A stretch of 64,000 nucleotides of DNA, from NCBI GenBank assembly GCA_905147135.1, contig LR990041.1:16181907-16245906 (forward strand), written 5' to 3'. Positions 1 to 12,447 of this stretch are shown one piece after another (positions within the stretch are counted from its first letter, which is position 1; every line of letters starts with the position of its first letter). The stretch is from Blastobasis lacticolella (lineage: Eukaryota; Arthropoda; Insecta; Lepidoptera; Blastobasidae). The position numbers and the translations under genes are program-made. The notes below the pieces were generated by a model, which was not told the DNA's origin, ran no database searches, and saw only the letters and a program-made list of their open reading frames with translations.

Positions 1-24
1 AAGATGTACATTAATTACCGCATA

Positions 25-225
25 CTCATCATCGTCATCACGTCTAAAGCTGAGCGTAAGCCTCCCACCATGTCTTTTACACCGATCGACCTCTCCATCC
101 TCGGGCCTCCCATCTTCTTCATTATCCCTCCATCGGCTCTACATTGGGTTCCTACGACTCTTCACGATGTCGTGTGTCCATCTCGTGGGGGGCCACCCCA
201 CGCTGCGACATACCCAATACTATAA
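25..225 (-). repeat. RTE-like LINE 3'-end fragment (minus)
   Basis: On the plus strand the stretch starts with CATCATCGTCATCA and ends with CATCTCGTGGGGGG followed by ACGCTGCG. The same motifs in the same order occur at 32345-32495. In Lepidoptera this arrangement is typical of the reverse complement of RTE-type LINE 3' ends, whose tails are (GAT)n. It is a diverged non-coding remnant with no ORF. The family name is from general knowledge, not from an alignment. Confidence 0.4.
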
Positions 226-1597
226 CTTTTAGTTAGAGTTGCCAATGTAAAATACGTTTTCTGTCAGCTTGTGTCATAAAAAGTGTGATTGGATATAAAC
301 GGTAATTTGAAAAGATGTTGTATGAAAAAGGTTGAGTGAGTAAGAAAAATGCAAATGTCTACTTTTTTGTAGATTTAGTGGCCTCGTTTTGTTAATTTTT
401 TTAGAATGGTTATATCTTTCAATATTCACAAACTTACACTTTTGTAATATTATAAATAAAACAGAATGTTGTCTACAACAAATTATTAAAAGTTATTACA
501 CTGTAACTTTGAAACGTCCTAGAATGTACTGGCATTGCTGGCTTGGAATAACTATTTCGTTTGGCAAAGGATTTACATAAGTTCGCTGAGCTGACGGCCA
601 AACTCTAGAAGTGGAGAGAAGCCAGAAAATAATTACTTACATATTAAGTGCGACTGCGAGGTATTCAAAACTGGACACTATCTCACTAAATCTCGATTAC
701 AGCTTATCGGCGTCAAATATTTTACTTAATGATCCCGTAACTTTACTTTAGTACTACATGTTAGTGAAGGGTCTTGTTCTATATTAGTACAAGAATATCA
801 CCTATCAATATAGATCACCCGCTTGCCTGTGTATTTACTATCTATGACGTGAAACCTCCGTACCTGTGTTTTTTGACTACAACGATTGAATATTAAAAAA
901 ATCATTTAGGCACCTATTTCCCGCGCGACCCTGGGGCTTACGTAGCAAGTGGCCATTCCAGCACTTACACACCAATGCCACGGATGTGCTCTGTAAGCAA
1001 TCAATATTATTATTATTATTTTTAGTAAACCAAATAAAACAGGTACGTATCTGGTGATTACCCCGTATTTTTGATCCGCTCGCTGCAAGTCGGATGGTTA
1101 ACAATTTTCATTTTCGGCATGAAAAAAATTAATATTTTGATGACACTGATTTTCCCAATTATTGAACCGCTCGCTTTAGGTATTGACATGTATTTAAATA
1201 TTATTAAGATTTCATGCCGAAAGTAAAAATTTTAGCCTTTCGAATCGAGGCGAGCGGTTCAAACATAGAGCTCCAGAATGCTTTGTTTGAAAACTGAACA
1301 AAGGACATAAAAATACGAAGCAAATGCCAGCCAAAGAAAGCATCCGAATTCGGTAGGAATACCTACATACATTATGTATGTGTATTTCGCCATGGTATAG
1401 CATAATATTATGAGTAGAGTCTATACAGGGTGGGATATAACACAAAGATTTTGTATTCACGAGTACCTACCCAAAATCGTTGTCGTTTGTCACTTTACTT
1501 ACTGGTGTTACAGGCATACATGCAGACATAGCACAACAATGTGATGACGAATTTATTTTAGAATTGATAATAAATTAAAAATAATCGTTAGCGTTAC
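226..1597. other. AT-rich DNA without recognisable gene
   Basis: No coding region is supported. There is a short (TTA)n run near 1005-1020. A perfect 13-bp inverted repeat (TTTCGGCATGAAA at 1112-1124 and its complement at 1210-1222) is followed by a second weaker pair, GAACCGCTCGC near 1162 and GCGAGCGGTTC near 1249. It may be a decayed TIR element. Nothing else is recognised. Confidence 0.4.
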
Positions 1598-1706
1598 CGT
1601 CCTCAATGCTTGCACGACGACGGCCCATTGTCCGCCTTGACCATGACCCAGGCTTTAGCAGATCAGGTAATGACAGTGGACCGACTGCTATCTGACCTCC
1701 GTACCC
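1598..1706 (-). repeat. tRNA-SINE family B, 3' body fragment
   Basis: The segment TTAGCAGATCAGGTAATGAC...GACTGCTATCTGACCTCC matches the body shared by copies near 7020-7070, 20340-20390 and, in the other orientation, 19540-19570 and 61350-61410. The tRNA-like head is missing, so this is a truncated copy. It abuts the tail of the LINE that follows. Confidence 0.55.
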
Positions 1707-2847
1707 TATTATCAGACATTAGACATTAGACATTGATTTATTGATAAAATAATTTACATGTCATTTAAATTAATTGCTCCAAATTAACAATCGTGATATC
1801 CATCAATAATTAAATATAAATAATAATAATTCCTCAACAAGTGATTAGTCATTAATTAAATAAATAATGATTTTCGTAATGTCAATAATAATATAGCTAA
1901 CGTTGGTCAATAATAAAATCATAGAAAAAAGAATAGTACCAAATAAAAAAATTACATTTAATTACTGATGTACAGCCATGTCACAAGTCTCTATTTAAAC
2001 ACAGTCAATTTAAGGTCAAAAAATTCAGCAAGTGAGTGAAACGCCTGCGTAATAAGCCACTGGTGAAGCTTCTGCCTAAATGTTTCAGAACTCGGAGCTT
2101 CTACGACCGATTGTGGGAGCCTGTTATACACAGGCGGCCCCACAATACGAATAGTCTTTGATGATTTTGCCAAAGAGTGCGGTACAGGCAACAGCCAATT
2201 TGTATGCCTAATACTATACGAATAACATCCACCCATACACGAATAATGATTTAGGTTTTCCCTTACGTATGTAGCTATCTGAAAAATCAGAAGACACGTC
2301 CATGTCATGATACCAAGTTCCACAAAGAGTGGCCTGGCCGGTTCGTCATACGGCACTCGGGCTATTACTCGAAGCGCACGCTTCTGCATCCTAAACACTC
2401 GCTCCCACTCTGCCGCGTGGCCCCACAGCTCAACGCCGTACTGTAGAAGGGACTGTATTGTTGCGAAGTAACAGGTTCGCACTGATTCTTGCGGGAGAGT
2501 TGAGCTTAGACGGCTTAAAGCAAAACACGCCCCTCCAAGCTTTCCACAGAGCTTACCTGATCAACTTGGAAACCTAGGAATGACATAACCTCAACCTGCT
2601 CAATTGCAACTCCGTCGACATTTACAATCAACGGCCGGCGCGCGCGACCTGACAAATCAAATTGTACAAATTGAGTTTTTGCCAGATTTAATATTAACCC
2701 ATTTTGCCTAAACCAATCGCCCAACTGATGAGCAACCACATTGAGTTTTGCTTCCAGGCCTTCCAGGGAGACATCTGTAATTACTACCGCCACATCATCA
2801 GCAAACATAAAAATGTCTCCCAGCGTTATCTCCGGGAACCTGACCAT
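1707..2847 (-). pseudogene. 5'-truncated CR1/Jockey-type LINE (RT C-terminal half)
   Basis: Two minus-strand reading frames carry the C-terminal half of a LINE reverse transcriptase. The upstream one (2515-2847) has the FADD catalytic box in FMFADDVAVVI, followed by a palm/thumb-like stretch. The downstream one (1991-2482) has the post-RT stretch LLQYGVELWG...RMQKRALRVI that is typical of CR1/Jockey-type LINEs. They are separated by a frame break near 2480-2520. The endonuclease and N-terminal RT are absent, and homology stops near 2850. The 3' UTR runs to about 1707 and ends in three tandem copies of AATGTCT (minus-strand sense); a short microsatellite tail is a known habit of CR1-type elements. 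It is a dead copy. Exact clade is uncertain. Confidence 0.75.
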
Positions 2848-2859
2848 GGCACATTCACT

Positions 2860-5800
2860 CGCCTCAGTTTAGATATGATAAAAACGCAAAATATGTAGCT
2901 GATGATGGAGTCGAAAGGTGGTTATAGGAACTAATGAACGCAGTAAGATAACACTATCATATTTAGGCTCTTTAGAATGATCATGATGAGCAGGTACTAT
3001 ACCCCTAGGTGATTCAAGGTCTGATGTAGATGACGGAAGGCGGCGGAAAAAATAGTTTTCATAAAAAAACTTAATATTTAAAATATACATACACACTCAC
3101 GCCAGTATACCATAGGAACAGGCTGAGACTATTAGACTATCGACTTTTAAAACATTTTTATTTTAATGTAATATAGAGGTTTCAATTCAATACTACTAAT
3201 AGTAGTATTGGTCTACAGTTTTGTTGAAGGAACTGTTGTACTGATAGTGGTTGCATAATCTATTACTTATTGCTTATTTTAACATTTAATTTAAACGTTT
3301 ACATGGTATGTTTGTGTTTTAAGGTAGCCCGCTTAATGACAGTAGTTCTGCATTTTTGTTACTTCAAATGTATAATTGATGGATATTACCGCTGTCTATA
3401 AAGTGTCTACTTTGCTGTTAGTCAAAAGAAAACCTGTTAACGCCAAATGCTGCTAGAGTCAAAATATTTTCACAACGACACAACCCGGCCCGACACAATG
3501 AAAATCGACGACAAAGCGATGATCATTAACAGTTTCCGTCTTTAATTTTTTTTTCTAAATTAAAACATTTTGCTTTTAGATAATGTGATTAGCTTCCATT
3601 AGATCTTTTCATCCTGTATAGTGGCGCAGTGTTCATTGTTTCTGAGAACCTGGCAAACACCTAGACATCGTCGCTAATTAACCCACTGGATGCTTGCCAA
3701 ATCTCAATCATTGCGTAACGTCTGCTCTGGCGATCGCTTACCTAAGCTAAAAGTTTCGGGCACAACATCGGATTTCTTGCTGCTTTTTTGTTTCGTATCC
3801 TCCATTACTGTCTAGCATAGGTGATCGTCTTTCATAATGTTTTATTATGGCGTATTATTTCATTTGCTTGCTTACGAGTATGTTTTGGTATATTTATGTG
3901 TATATGCTGTATGTGAGAAGAATTATGAGAGGTACCGAGGTGTGTGGGTAAGGATAGTAGCTTGTGGCAGTCGATAGTCTTTGCCTACCCCTATGCCACG
4001 GTATACGGGCGTAAGTGTATTTGTAGGTATGTATGTTTAAAGATTTTTTAAGTTAGACTTAGTGTTAATGTTATTATATTTACATGCAAGTCATTACGGT
4101 TTGGCTCAAATCTTTGCTTTAATATAACTTACATGATCTTATGCTAATATATGGTAGTAAAGCTGCATTACTATATCTTTAAAATAGGCTTCCATTCGCG
4201 ACTTACAGGTACTGGTACATGTGTAGAGTTTCATGCAACGCTTATGAAAAACTATGTTTCTAAAGTCAACGTTGTGATCAGAAAATTAAGAAACTGAAAG
4301 TTGCGTTCGTCATCACTGTAAATGAACGGAACTTTTTTTAGAGTGCCCACAGAATGAACGACAAACGCGAATATCGAAATCGCTTTTTGTTGGAGTATTC
4401 ACCGGCGTGTTAAGCCGTGCACATTAATGTATGTAACAACTACAAAGCAATGGTCATTTAAGATCTCGGAGAAAATAATAATTGCTATAACCACAGTCTT
4501 GATAAACAATGCAAATTTCGTTACGCATTCCTGCTAAAGCAAGCTGAACCCACCGAGACCATGTCTGCACAGAACGTGCTATAATTTTTCATGGGCCCTT
4601 TTTTGCTAACTCCTCAATTTTCCCCTTTGATGTAATCTATAAGGAGAAGCCGCTTGATTTATTCTGTTACTGCTGAAGTGTACTCCTTACTTGACAGGCT
4701 AAAGATTTATTACACTCATTTTTTCTCTACCGAGAGAAGGTAAGGCGCTGCACTATGTTACTTTTATTAGTAACAACATTTTCTAATATAACCCGAACGG
4801 CGGAATGAAATATTGGTAGTTGTGGTAACTTTTTTTTTACTTTATTGGGTAGAAATAAATATTTACTTAAGTAAGGAGGTATTGTACTTATATAACTATA
4901 TAGTTATTTGGATTGAAAACAGTGACTGTCGCCCTTAATTTCTATGATTCATAGACTTAGGTAGGTATGTATAAAATATTTTGAATGTATTGGGTCCTTA
5001 AATATCTCTTTAAATCGTTAAACAGGTAAGCATTTTTTTAACGGAGATAATAATATATAATTGTTAACTTTTAAAAAAGCTATTCTCTATCAAATATTGG
5101 GTTAACATATATGTTGTCGAAAAATTAAATTACCTATTGAAAGGCTTCCAACGACCTACTATTTGCTCCATCAAAAATGTTTCCACAGCTCGTTCCAAAA
5201 ATGGTCTTGGCAATTTCCCTCGAACAACATTTTAGTTTCTTAAACTAGGAACGCTGAGAAAACTTCCACACTTACAACGTCACGGGGCAATAAATAAAAA
5301 AGTATGAACACCGACGAGACGTTGGCAGAGCATAACCTTACTTCCAATACAAAACGATTTGGCCAGCAAGGTGAGCATGAACGAAGTGAACATAGTAAAA
5401 TTTCATCCAATAAAGATACAAACAACTCTCCGCAAAGGAATCCAAATTATTATTCCGCCTTCGTTTGTCGTCAAAAGAAAAAGATAGATTTAAAAATCCA
5501 TTTCCAAGTTATCCGCGAGCAATGCCTCGGGTGATTTTTTTATATCCATATTCACCGTCTTGGAGAGCCGGTGGCATCAAAGTACGGACCGCGACACTGA
5601 CGATGCCAATTGGCAACCAATTGAATGATTTATGAACTATTATAGTAAACTAGAGGTCGTTCACAAATTAATATTCTACTGGACAAGGTCGTTTTTGGAA
5701 AACCAGCAAGTTATAATTAAACCAAGCAGTCTTATCCGTATCGTTTATAAAAAGAAATGTAATTTTAGCTTAGTAGGTAACAAAAGAAGTCATTCAAGGA

Positions 5801-6945
5801 TTTCTTTAGGGGCTTCTTGTGAATCAAATTGGTACGTCACTATTACGCAGCTTGAATTATGTTTTTACTGTCTGTTAGTTACTACGGCACGCCTACACAA
5901 CTTTCTTGTAATGTGTACGAAAAGTCTTGGCAATATATTTTCCATTTCTTCTATCTTGGACCGGTCATATTCTGGTGAGTGAAGAAATCACACGTTTCGA
6001 TCACTCAATCGTCTTTAAAAGTTTTTATCTTCTGTGATTAAGATTATCTTGGCCCAATTGTTCCTCTTCCCTTTTCATCCCGGCGTCTCTTCTGTACGTT
6101 TTTTAACGAAAAAATTGTCGATTGTCAATCTCTTACTCATCATTGTTAGACACCTGCTCTATGCCAGCAATGTTACTTGGAATCAGATAATTATATTACT
6201 TATCGGTATGCAGTTTTATGTAAAATACGTTTCAATTAAAATGTTATACACGGAAATTTAGGTAAATTGACTGATTTAAATTGTTTCTGTGGATAATACT
6301 CATCAATGCCGTGCTCTAGTGTTATATTTTTCTATTAAAACGAACTTTACCAGCAGATATCGTGCAGTCCAACCAAATCAGAAAAGCAGGAATTGCAGCG
6401 AAGCGCAAGCGAAATAGAGCAAAAATTTGCTTCCCAGTGTCCCTATCGGTGTGTCGCGTATAAAACTCAATAGCACAGTGGGTGTGACCGTTTTATTCTG
6501 CCGTTTCCTGAGGCCCGCAAATCGCCGGCCGGCGACAGCGAAGGGGAAGTGCCCAGATGTCGTATCGCCAAATTATTTACTACCCTCCTTTTGTACCATG
6601 CACTGTTTGTTGGCGTGTGTGGTATCGGCACCTGCAACGTGTGAGTTGCGATGCAACGCGGACTCTGCTGTGCTATGCAATGGTAACGTGTTACGACCAA
6701 GTTTTGATTAAAATATAATATCGTCGTCAGATCATATTATAATAGACATCTCTCGAAATAATATAATAGCTGTTTCAACAGCAAAATAAGTTGATTATTT
6801 ATTTACGTTTAACAGTTGTGTTACAGACGATTGAAATTACAAAATAGAGCATTGTCGTTCTTAAACATAATAACTACATGTATAATTGTGTACAAAGTAT
6901 AATTTGTGTGATTTTAAGACATAATAAAAACTAATAAATAATCAA
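2860..6945. other. Long region without supported gene
   Basis: Only short random-looking ORFs are present. 3905-4035 (TAGCTTGTGGCAGTCGATAG..TACGGGCG) resembles a dispersed lepidopteran repeat. A GC-richer patch lies at 6460-6700 without a convincing coding frame. A 9-bp palindrome (AATACTACT/AGTAGTATT) sits near 3190-3210. Nothing else could be assigned. Confidence 0.4.
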
Positions 6946-6949
6946 TTGT

Positions 6950-7410
6950 CGTTAATTTCCCGGTTGTGCTCACACTCACGAGGGCCCTGGTCCACCTTAA
7001 CCATGATCCAAGATTTAGCAGATCAGATAATTACAGTGGAGCGACTGCCATCTGACCTCCATGACCTTGCTATCAGAGGAATCTGATCAAATTGAATCAT
7101 GATTTGATTCAGTGCAGATTTCATCCCGATGTTTTCCCTCACCGCAATAACATCGGTTAGCATTCAACTAATGTACATAACTCAGTAGGCCTAGCACAAA
7201 AAGCGAGAAAAAGCGCGACATAGATATTGCTATCTCTTTCGTCTTAGTATTGAGAGAAAGAGACAAACGCTCTCTCGCAGCGCGAGCTTTGTCGCGGACA
7301 GACTTGTGCTAGGGCCACAGAAAAGAGTCATCAAAAAGAGTCATTTCAAACCCGATACCTCTCGCTTACGAGTCGGATGCCTTAACCACTCGGCCATCGA
7401 CGCACCTAAT
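6950..7410 (-). repeat. tRNA-SINE family B copy interrupted by a MITE
   Basis: Read on the minus strand, the copy begins near 7405 with a tRNA-like head (GATGGCCGAGTGGTTAAGG, an A-box; anticodon-arm-like CGACTCGTAAGCG; B-box-like ATCGGGTTTGAAA). It continues with the body GAGTTATGTACATTAGTTGA, GGGAAAACATCGGGATGAAA and ends near 6950 with GGGCCCTCGTGAG..CACAACCGGG. The same order is seen at 61032-61455. The head most resembles a tRNA with anticodon CGT (Thr-like). A 129-bp inverted-repeat element (7188-7316) splits it. Confidence 0.7.
7188..7316. mobile_element. MITE-like insertion inside SINE B
   Basis: The segment begins GGCCTAGCACAA and ends TTGTGCTAGGGCC, inverted repeats of 12 bp that differ by one inserted G. 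The interior is symmetrical in composition (GAGAAAGAGACAAACGCTCTCTC, AGCGCGAGCTTTGTCGCG). The host SINE continues on both sides, so the insertion is younger than the SINE. The target duplication is not clear, so the superfamily is open. Confidence 0.55.
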
Positions 7411-9520
7411 TTCAAGACATAATGCCCCCAAATGAACAACATCTTTATATAGCTAATCAGAACGAAACAAGAACGACGAACGAAAGCCAGTAAATATTAC
7501 TTGACAAAGGAAATCGTTTAGCACAGCGGTCGCCTGTCTTCCATTGCTTAATGAGAAATACCACAAAGACGACTTTGTTGTATCTTTGGACGAGTATTTT
7601 TTTAATGAATACCTTTTTCACTTTGCCAGTTACTTTTTTCTTTGAAGACAGGTCTTTATTGTTATTGTACGAAAGTACGATATCATTAGATGAAATTGCA
7701 TTTGACCACAATCTCATTTGATGTCCTGGAGACACAAGAGTACTTAACAAAAGACCTAATTTTTATTATAATAAATTGTTTATATATGTATGTCGGGAAA
7801 AAACTGGGCAAAACTCGCCCATGGGCGAGGAATGACCATCAGAACGTATTTATCGGGATTATTTTGTAGCAATAAAGGGACTCTATCGTTTTTCAAGAAT
7901 GTATTATCAAATTAATGCCACAATCAAGAGTTTGTCATTGCAGCCAAAATCCGTGGGTTATTTTTAAGACCCTCCACCAACCCGTGGTCCTCCTCCAACC
8001 TCACCTGATCGATCCGCGGGAGATGCGCCGGGGCTCTTGCTGGTTGCCACGTACGCACTGCTTGACTCCCTACAGATTGTTTACAGTACATTCTGTACTC
8101 ACGTTTTTACTTTCTGGAGCTTTCACGCAGCCTTCCAACGCAGTAGGTTCTACACTTATCGCTTTTAAATGGATTGATATCAATTTTCAGTTCTTAGTCA
8201 AAGTCCCCATATCCGCCGCCGAATCTGACTTTTCTCGTAGTTACAGACATCCGCGAGGTGACGCTTCGATCGACGTCCCGTGTTCATTTTTAAATAAGTC
8301 CAGGTGAAAGAAATTCACTAACAGGCTTCGACATGTATAAATATTGTTTAAACAGTTTCTACTAATTTCTACGTTATACACTTTTTCGAACATATTTATC
8401 AGTATGTAAGGTAATATAGAGTAAACACTATGGGTACGGAACCCTAAGTATCAAGGTAAAACAATCCAGCCAATGGAATTAAAATCCAGATAAATTCCGC
8501 CAATAACACACGGCTGTGGACATTCCGACTGGAGCGGGACGTCATAAAAAACTCGCAAACATGTGTCGCCGGACAAAGTGCAATGGTCAAGGAACCATAC
8601 TCCGAGACTATTGGAGTTTGACGTATCATTTTATTGTAAATTTTATTGTACCGCCTGTAATTTTTATTAGTAGTTTTCGGGTAGACTGGTAGACAAAGAT
8701 ACTAAGCTTTAAGTCCAACTTTGTATCAATTTGTGCATAAAGTGATAAATAAATAAAATAAACACGTAGAACAACAATTAGCATTTAACTGTTCACAAAA
8801 AAACTAACTTCTCACCAAAATAAATACGAATTGCATGCTTTTTGTAAATAATTAGTATCATAGTCATAATTTCCCATAAAAATACGTTAACAATTTACCT
8901 ACGCGGTAAGATTTCTAGTAAGCGATATGAGAAAGTATAAAGTCTTAACTTTACTCAACAAGCAAGCCACAAAAATTTATAAAGGGCAAAGTAGGACAGC
9001 CCACACGAGATGTAGAGAGGATCTTGAGTAAAGAGTCGTGGGGAGACGATGGTTGTAGAAGTGATAAAGATAATACATAATTTTTTTATGTATTATTTAC
9101 TTGCATAATGTACTCAAAATAAGTAAAATATTGTGAATAAAAACTGAACATAGTGGACTACATACTGAAGCACTTGTCCATCTAACATAAATAAAATTTA
9201 CATATTGCACTGATAATATTGGGATTCGTGTGTGGAATTGTGGATAATAAAGTAGTCATACATATTTTAAATTGTTGGTACTGTTGTGCGTGATATTTAG
9301 TGGTGTTGCGGCGGTTTTGTTTATTTATTTTAGCTTCATACGCCATAATGTCATGACAGATCGGCATGCCGTAGCCTTAGCAACGTTTACTGTTGCTTGA
9401 CTGTTGCCATTGGAAATAAGCTGCGCATGAGAATAAGCCGAAATCAAGTAATTTCCTTTGCAAGTCTGGATTTGGTGCATGACGTGCCTCAGACGTCACG
9501 TTTGAAAGTCACCCGGACTA
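7411..9520. other. Region without supported gene
   Basis: No coding region is supported. 8640-8760 ends in AAAGTGATAAATAAATAAAATAAA, resembling an element 3' end. 8995-9060 (CACACGAGATGTAGAGAGGATCTTGAG) resembles a short RTE-like 3' fragment. The rest is unassigned AT-rich DNA. Confidence 0.3.
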
Positions 9521-9523
9521 CAG

Positions 9524-10009
9524 TTGTCATTTGATATGTTTAAGATTATTTTGAAGTGTTTTTGTATATATAGTTTATCAGTTTACTTTTTACACATGTC
9601 CCAGGTTCCCAATGCACAGTCGAGTTCGCTGGCAAATTGGATCCGTTGCCCCAGGTGCCCCCAGCCTCATTTATGTAAGGGACAGAGGGGCCTTAACATC
9701 CATATAGGTAAGGCGCACAAAAATCGCTGCGCCCTTACCGCCTCTGTCCCTTTGCCGGGCCCCATTCCCACTGCTACAGCTGCAGTCCCATTAAAGCCAT
9801 TCTGGGAACGGGTGTCCGACTTTAAAGCTACAAAACGTGTCGTAAAAAGAATACCCCGCGGGGCGAGAGTTGCTGTTGCTCAGACCCTCGCGCGGGACAT
9901 TCAAAGTGCAACAACCAAGAACGACACGCATAGCTGGGAGCACTTCTTACATTCCCATACCGCATTCTACATGTTGAAGATTCGGAGCCAAACAATGCTA
10001 ATTCTTTGA
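9524..10009 (+). pseudogene. RLE-type LINE, N-terminal zinc-finger part
   Basis: The frame contains a C2H2-type finger, CPRC...HIGKAH, with two Cys two residues apart and two His four residues apart. A single N-terminal finger of this kind is known in R2-group LINEs, where it binds the DNA target. The Met at 9596 (MSQVPNAQ) is the more natural start; the upstream residues are hydrophobic and probably not part of the protein. Downstream of the finger is a Pro/Ala linker and a basic stretch (KRVVKRIPRG). Near 9945-9955 the frame is lost, and homologous sequence continues in the next frame (FPYRILH...), so the stop at 10007-10009 is a frameshift product. It belongs with the RT part that follows. 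Confidence 0.7.
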
Positions 10010-11796
10010 CATCTAGCATAAAAAATAACTGTTTACATCCTGTCTCCCCCATTACCGTCAACGGACACCGTTTTTCTTCATATCCGAGTATATTTCAACA
10101 TGTAGAAAATAAAATTAGCGACGGTGATATTAAAGGGGCTGCCAGGATCCTTTTTTCCAGCGACACCTTTGCCCCCGACACGCCCGAGACGTTGGCCGGC
10201 CTACGTTCTAAACACCCTGTACCTTCGGCAGATCTTCGCTTGCCAGATGCCCCTAGTGCTGCAGATCCCGCGCTGCAAATGTCAGCCGATGCCGTCCGCA
10301 AAGCCGTTTATTCATTCCCTAACGGCTCGGCGGGTGGCATAGATGGCCTGACCCCGCAGCACCTAAAGGACCTCTTGAGCTGCGCTGGTGAAACTGAAGA
10401 TGTTCTTTTAAACGCTATTACGGGGCTCTTGAACCTTATGCTGTCAGGCGCGGTAGTTAGTTCTGTAATAGATACGCTATATGGTGCCAATCTAATTGCT
10501 TTAAATAAAAAGGACGGGGGTAATAGGCCCATTGCAGTTGGCACCACCTACCGACGCCTGACAGCCAAGCTTTGTTGTAGATTCGCCGCCCCTAGCCTTA
10601 AAGATTATTTTCAGCCCCTCCAGCTCGGTTTTGGCACGAAAAGTGGTTGTGAAGCCACCGTTCATGCCCTCAGGACGTCCCTTATGAATGACGGCGGTGA
10701 GGTTTTGCTGAAGGTAGATGTAAAGAACGCATTCAATTCTGTAGACAGGGGCGCCTTACTGGAACAAATTCGTATTAAATTGCCGGCCGCATATAAATTT
10801 TTATGGCAGTGTTACAAGGAGCCCACCAACCTTGTACACAAGGGCCACCTCCTGCACTCCGCGGTCGGCTGCCAGCAAGGCGACCCTCTTGGGCCGGCCA
10901 TTTTTAGTCTCGCGATCCACCCCATTATCGAAAAACTAAATTCTAAATTTAACGTGTGGTACCTTGACGATGGAACTCTAGGAGGTGAAGCGAGCACAGT
11001 ATTACGGGATCTGCAGCTCCTCATTCGAGAGTTCAGTGCCATAGGCATGGAGTTGAATTTCTCGAAGTGTGAGCTGTTTATCTCTGAATCTTGTCCGACG
11101 CCTGGCGCTATTTGTACTGCTTTTAGCGCTTTAGCTCCTAACATCACAGTCGTCGGCAAGTCCTCGCTTCACCTCCTAGGCTCCCCAATTTTTGATGATT
11201 CCTTCCAAAATTTTGTTGACAAAAAAATTCAAAATTTTTATGATGTTTCGGACCGCCTACTCCAAATCAACAGCCACATGGCTTATGTCATAATTAGATA
11301 TTGTTTATTTGTTCCTAAATTTATGTTCGTTTTGCGGTGTTGTCAGCTGTGGAAACATCCTGCTCTTTTAGAGTTCCTAGACAACACCGTGAAACAAACC
11401 CTCTGTTCTGTTATAAATATAAATTTTGACAATTCCTCCTGGGACCAGGCATCATTGCCTATTCGATATGGTGGTCTGGGCATTCGGAAAGTGTCGAATG
11501 TTTCTCTGCCAGCCTTTTTGTTCTCGGTGAATAGCTCGCAGTCCCTAGTAAATAAGATTTTGTCAAAACTGGGGACGTTTGAGTCGGCATTCTCCACCGA
11601 GGCCAAAAATGCTTGGCAGTTGGCTTGCCCGGAGTCGGACCTTCCGGCTAATCCTTGCTCGCAGCGGCTTTGGGACGAGCCGCTCTGCAGATTGGTGCGA
11701 AACAACCTTTTGAGCGCATCAACCAATTCTGCGTGCTCGCCTCCTGGCAGCTGGCGAGTGGGAGTCGGGTCTCTGGCTACAGGCAATGCCCTCTAA
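10006..11796 (+). pseudogene. RLE-type LINE, reverse transcriptase part
   Basis: An open frame of about 596 codons carries a full non-LTR RT core. Visible motifs in order: GIDGLTPQHL (finger region), KVDVKNAFNSVDR (motif A, catalytic Asp), GCQQGDPLGPAIFSLAI (motif B) and WYLDDGTLGG (motif C, YLDD). All catalytic Asp are present. There is no ATG at its 5' edge because the frame is entered by a frameshift from the zinc-finger frame. At about 11790 it ends in a second frameshift, and the endonuclease continues in overlapping frames. The YLDDGTLGG form and the C-terminal endonuclease place it among RLE-bearing LINEs (R2/R4/Utopia-like). I cannot fix the clade without a tree. Confidence 0.85.
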
Positions 11797-12447
11797 AAAC
11801 ATCGGCACTTTACTCGACCGTGCCACGTTTAGGATTGCCACGGCCCTTCGTCTTGGTGCGCCCTGTAGCGCTCCTCATCAATGCCGTTGTAGTCGTCCTG
11901 TAGACCAGCTCGGCCACCACGGCTTATCTTGCGGCAGGAGCGCTGGTCGCATTCCTCGTCACGCGGAATTGAACGATGCGCCTTTGCCACCGCTGGTGCA
12001 CCCGCGGTGCTGGAACCGATTGGGTTAGCCCGCGATGACGGTAAGAGGCCCGACGGAATGACACTCACTCCGTGGAAGCTGGGACGGCCTCTGGTATGGG
12101 ATGCTACTTGTATCGATACCCTTGCGCCGTCTCATCTTCCAGTGACCGCGTGTCAGGCTGCGACGGGTGCTGCCGCAGCTGAGAACGCCAAGCGGCGCAA
12201 ATATGCTAGTCTCAGTGGCGATTACATATTTGCGCCATTTGGCGTTGAAACACTTGGGCCGTGGGGACCAGGCGCACATTCCTTATTTCGAGAGTTATCT
12301 AAGCGCCTGGTTCAAATTACAAATCACCAGAAGGCTGGCCTCTTTTTGGGTCAGCGTTTAAGCCTCGCTATTCAGCGGGGCAACGCGGCCAGCCTTCTGG
12401 GGACTTTTCCAAATTCGGGGGACCTGGGTCAAGTTTTTTATATTTAG
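11786..12447 (+). pseudogene. RLE-type LINE, CCHC knuckle and restriction-like endonuclease
   Basis: The first frame (11786-12028) has a Cys/His knuckle, CRC...GHHGLSC. After another frameshift near 11975, the other frame (to 12447) has RPDG followed by GRPLVWDATC, which fits the PD-(D/E)xK-like layout of restriction-like endonucleases at the C-terminus of R2-group LINEs. The tail has GVETLGPWGPGA and QRLSLAIQRGNAASLLGT before the stop. The same C-terminal tail recurs at 40957-41091, so this is the natural end of a family protein. Known role: nicking the target for target-primed reverse transcription. Two frame breaks make this copy inactive as read. Confidence 0.75.

Noticed and set aside
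6427..6711. 94-codon ORF in a GC-richer patch
   Set aside because: No domain; opposite-strand frame is equally open; no splice or start support.
7340..7406. tRNA gene on the minus strand
   Set aside because: The acceptor stem does not close and the segment continues into SINE B body; it is a SINE head.
10095..11786. Minus-strand ORFs of 68-147 codons
   Set aside because: Shadows of the long plus-strand RT frame, which has ordered catalytic motifs.
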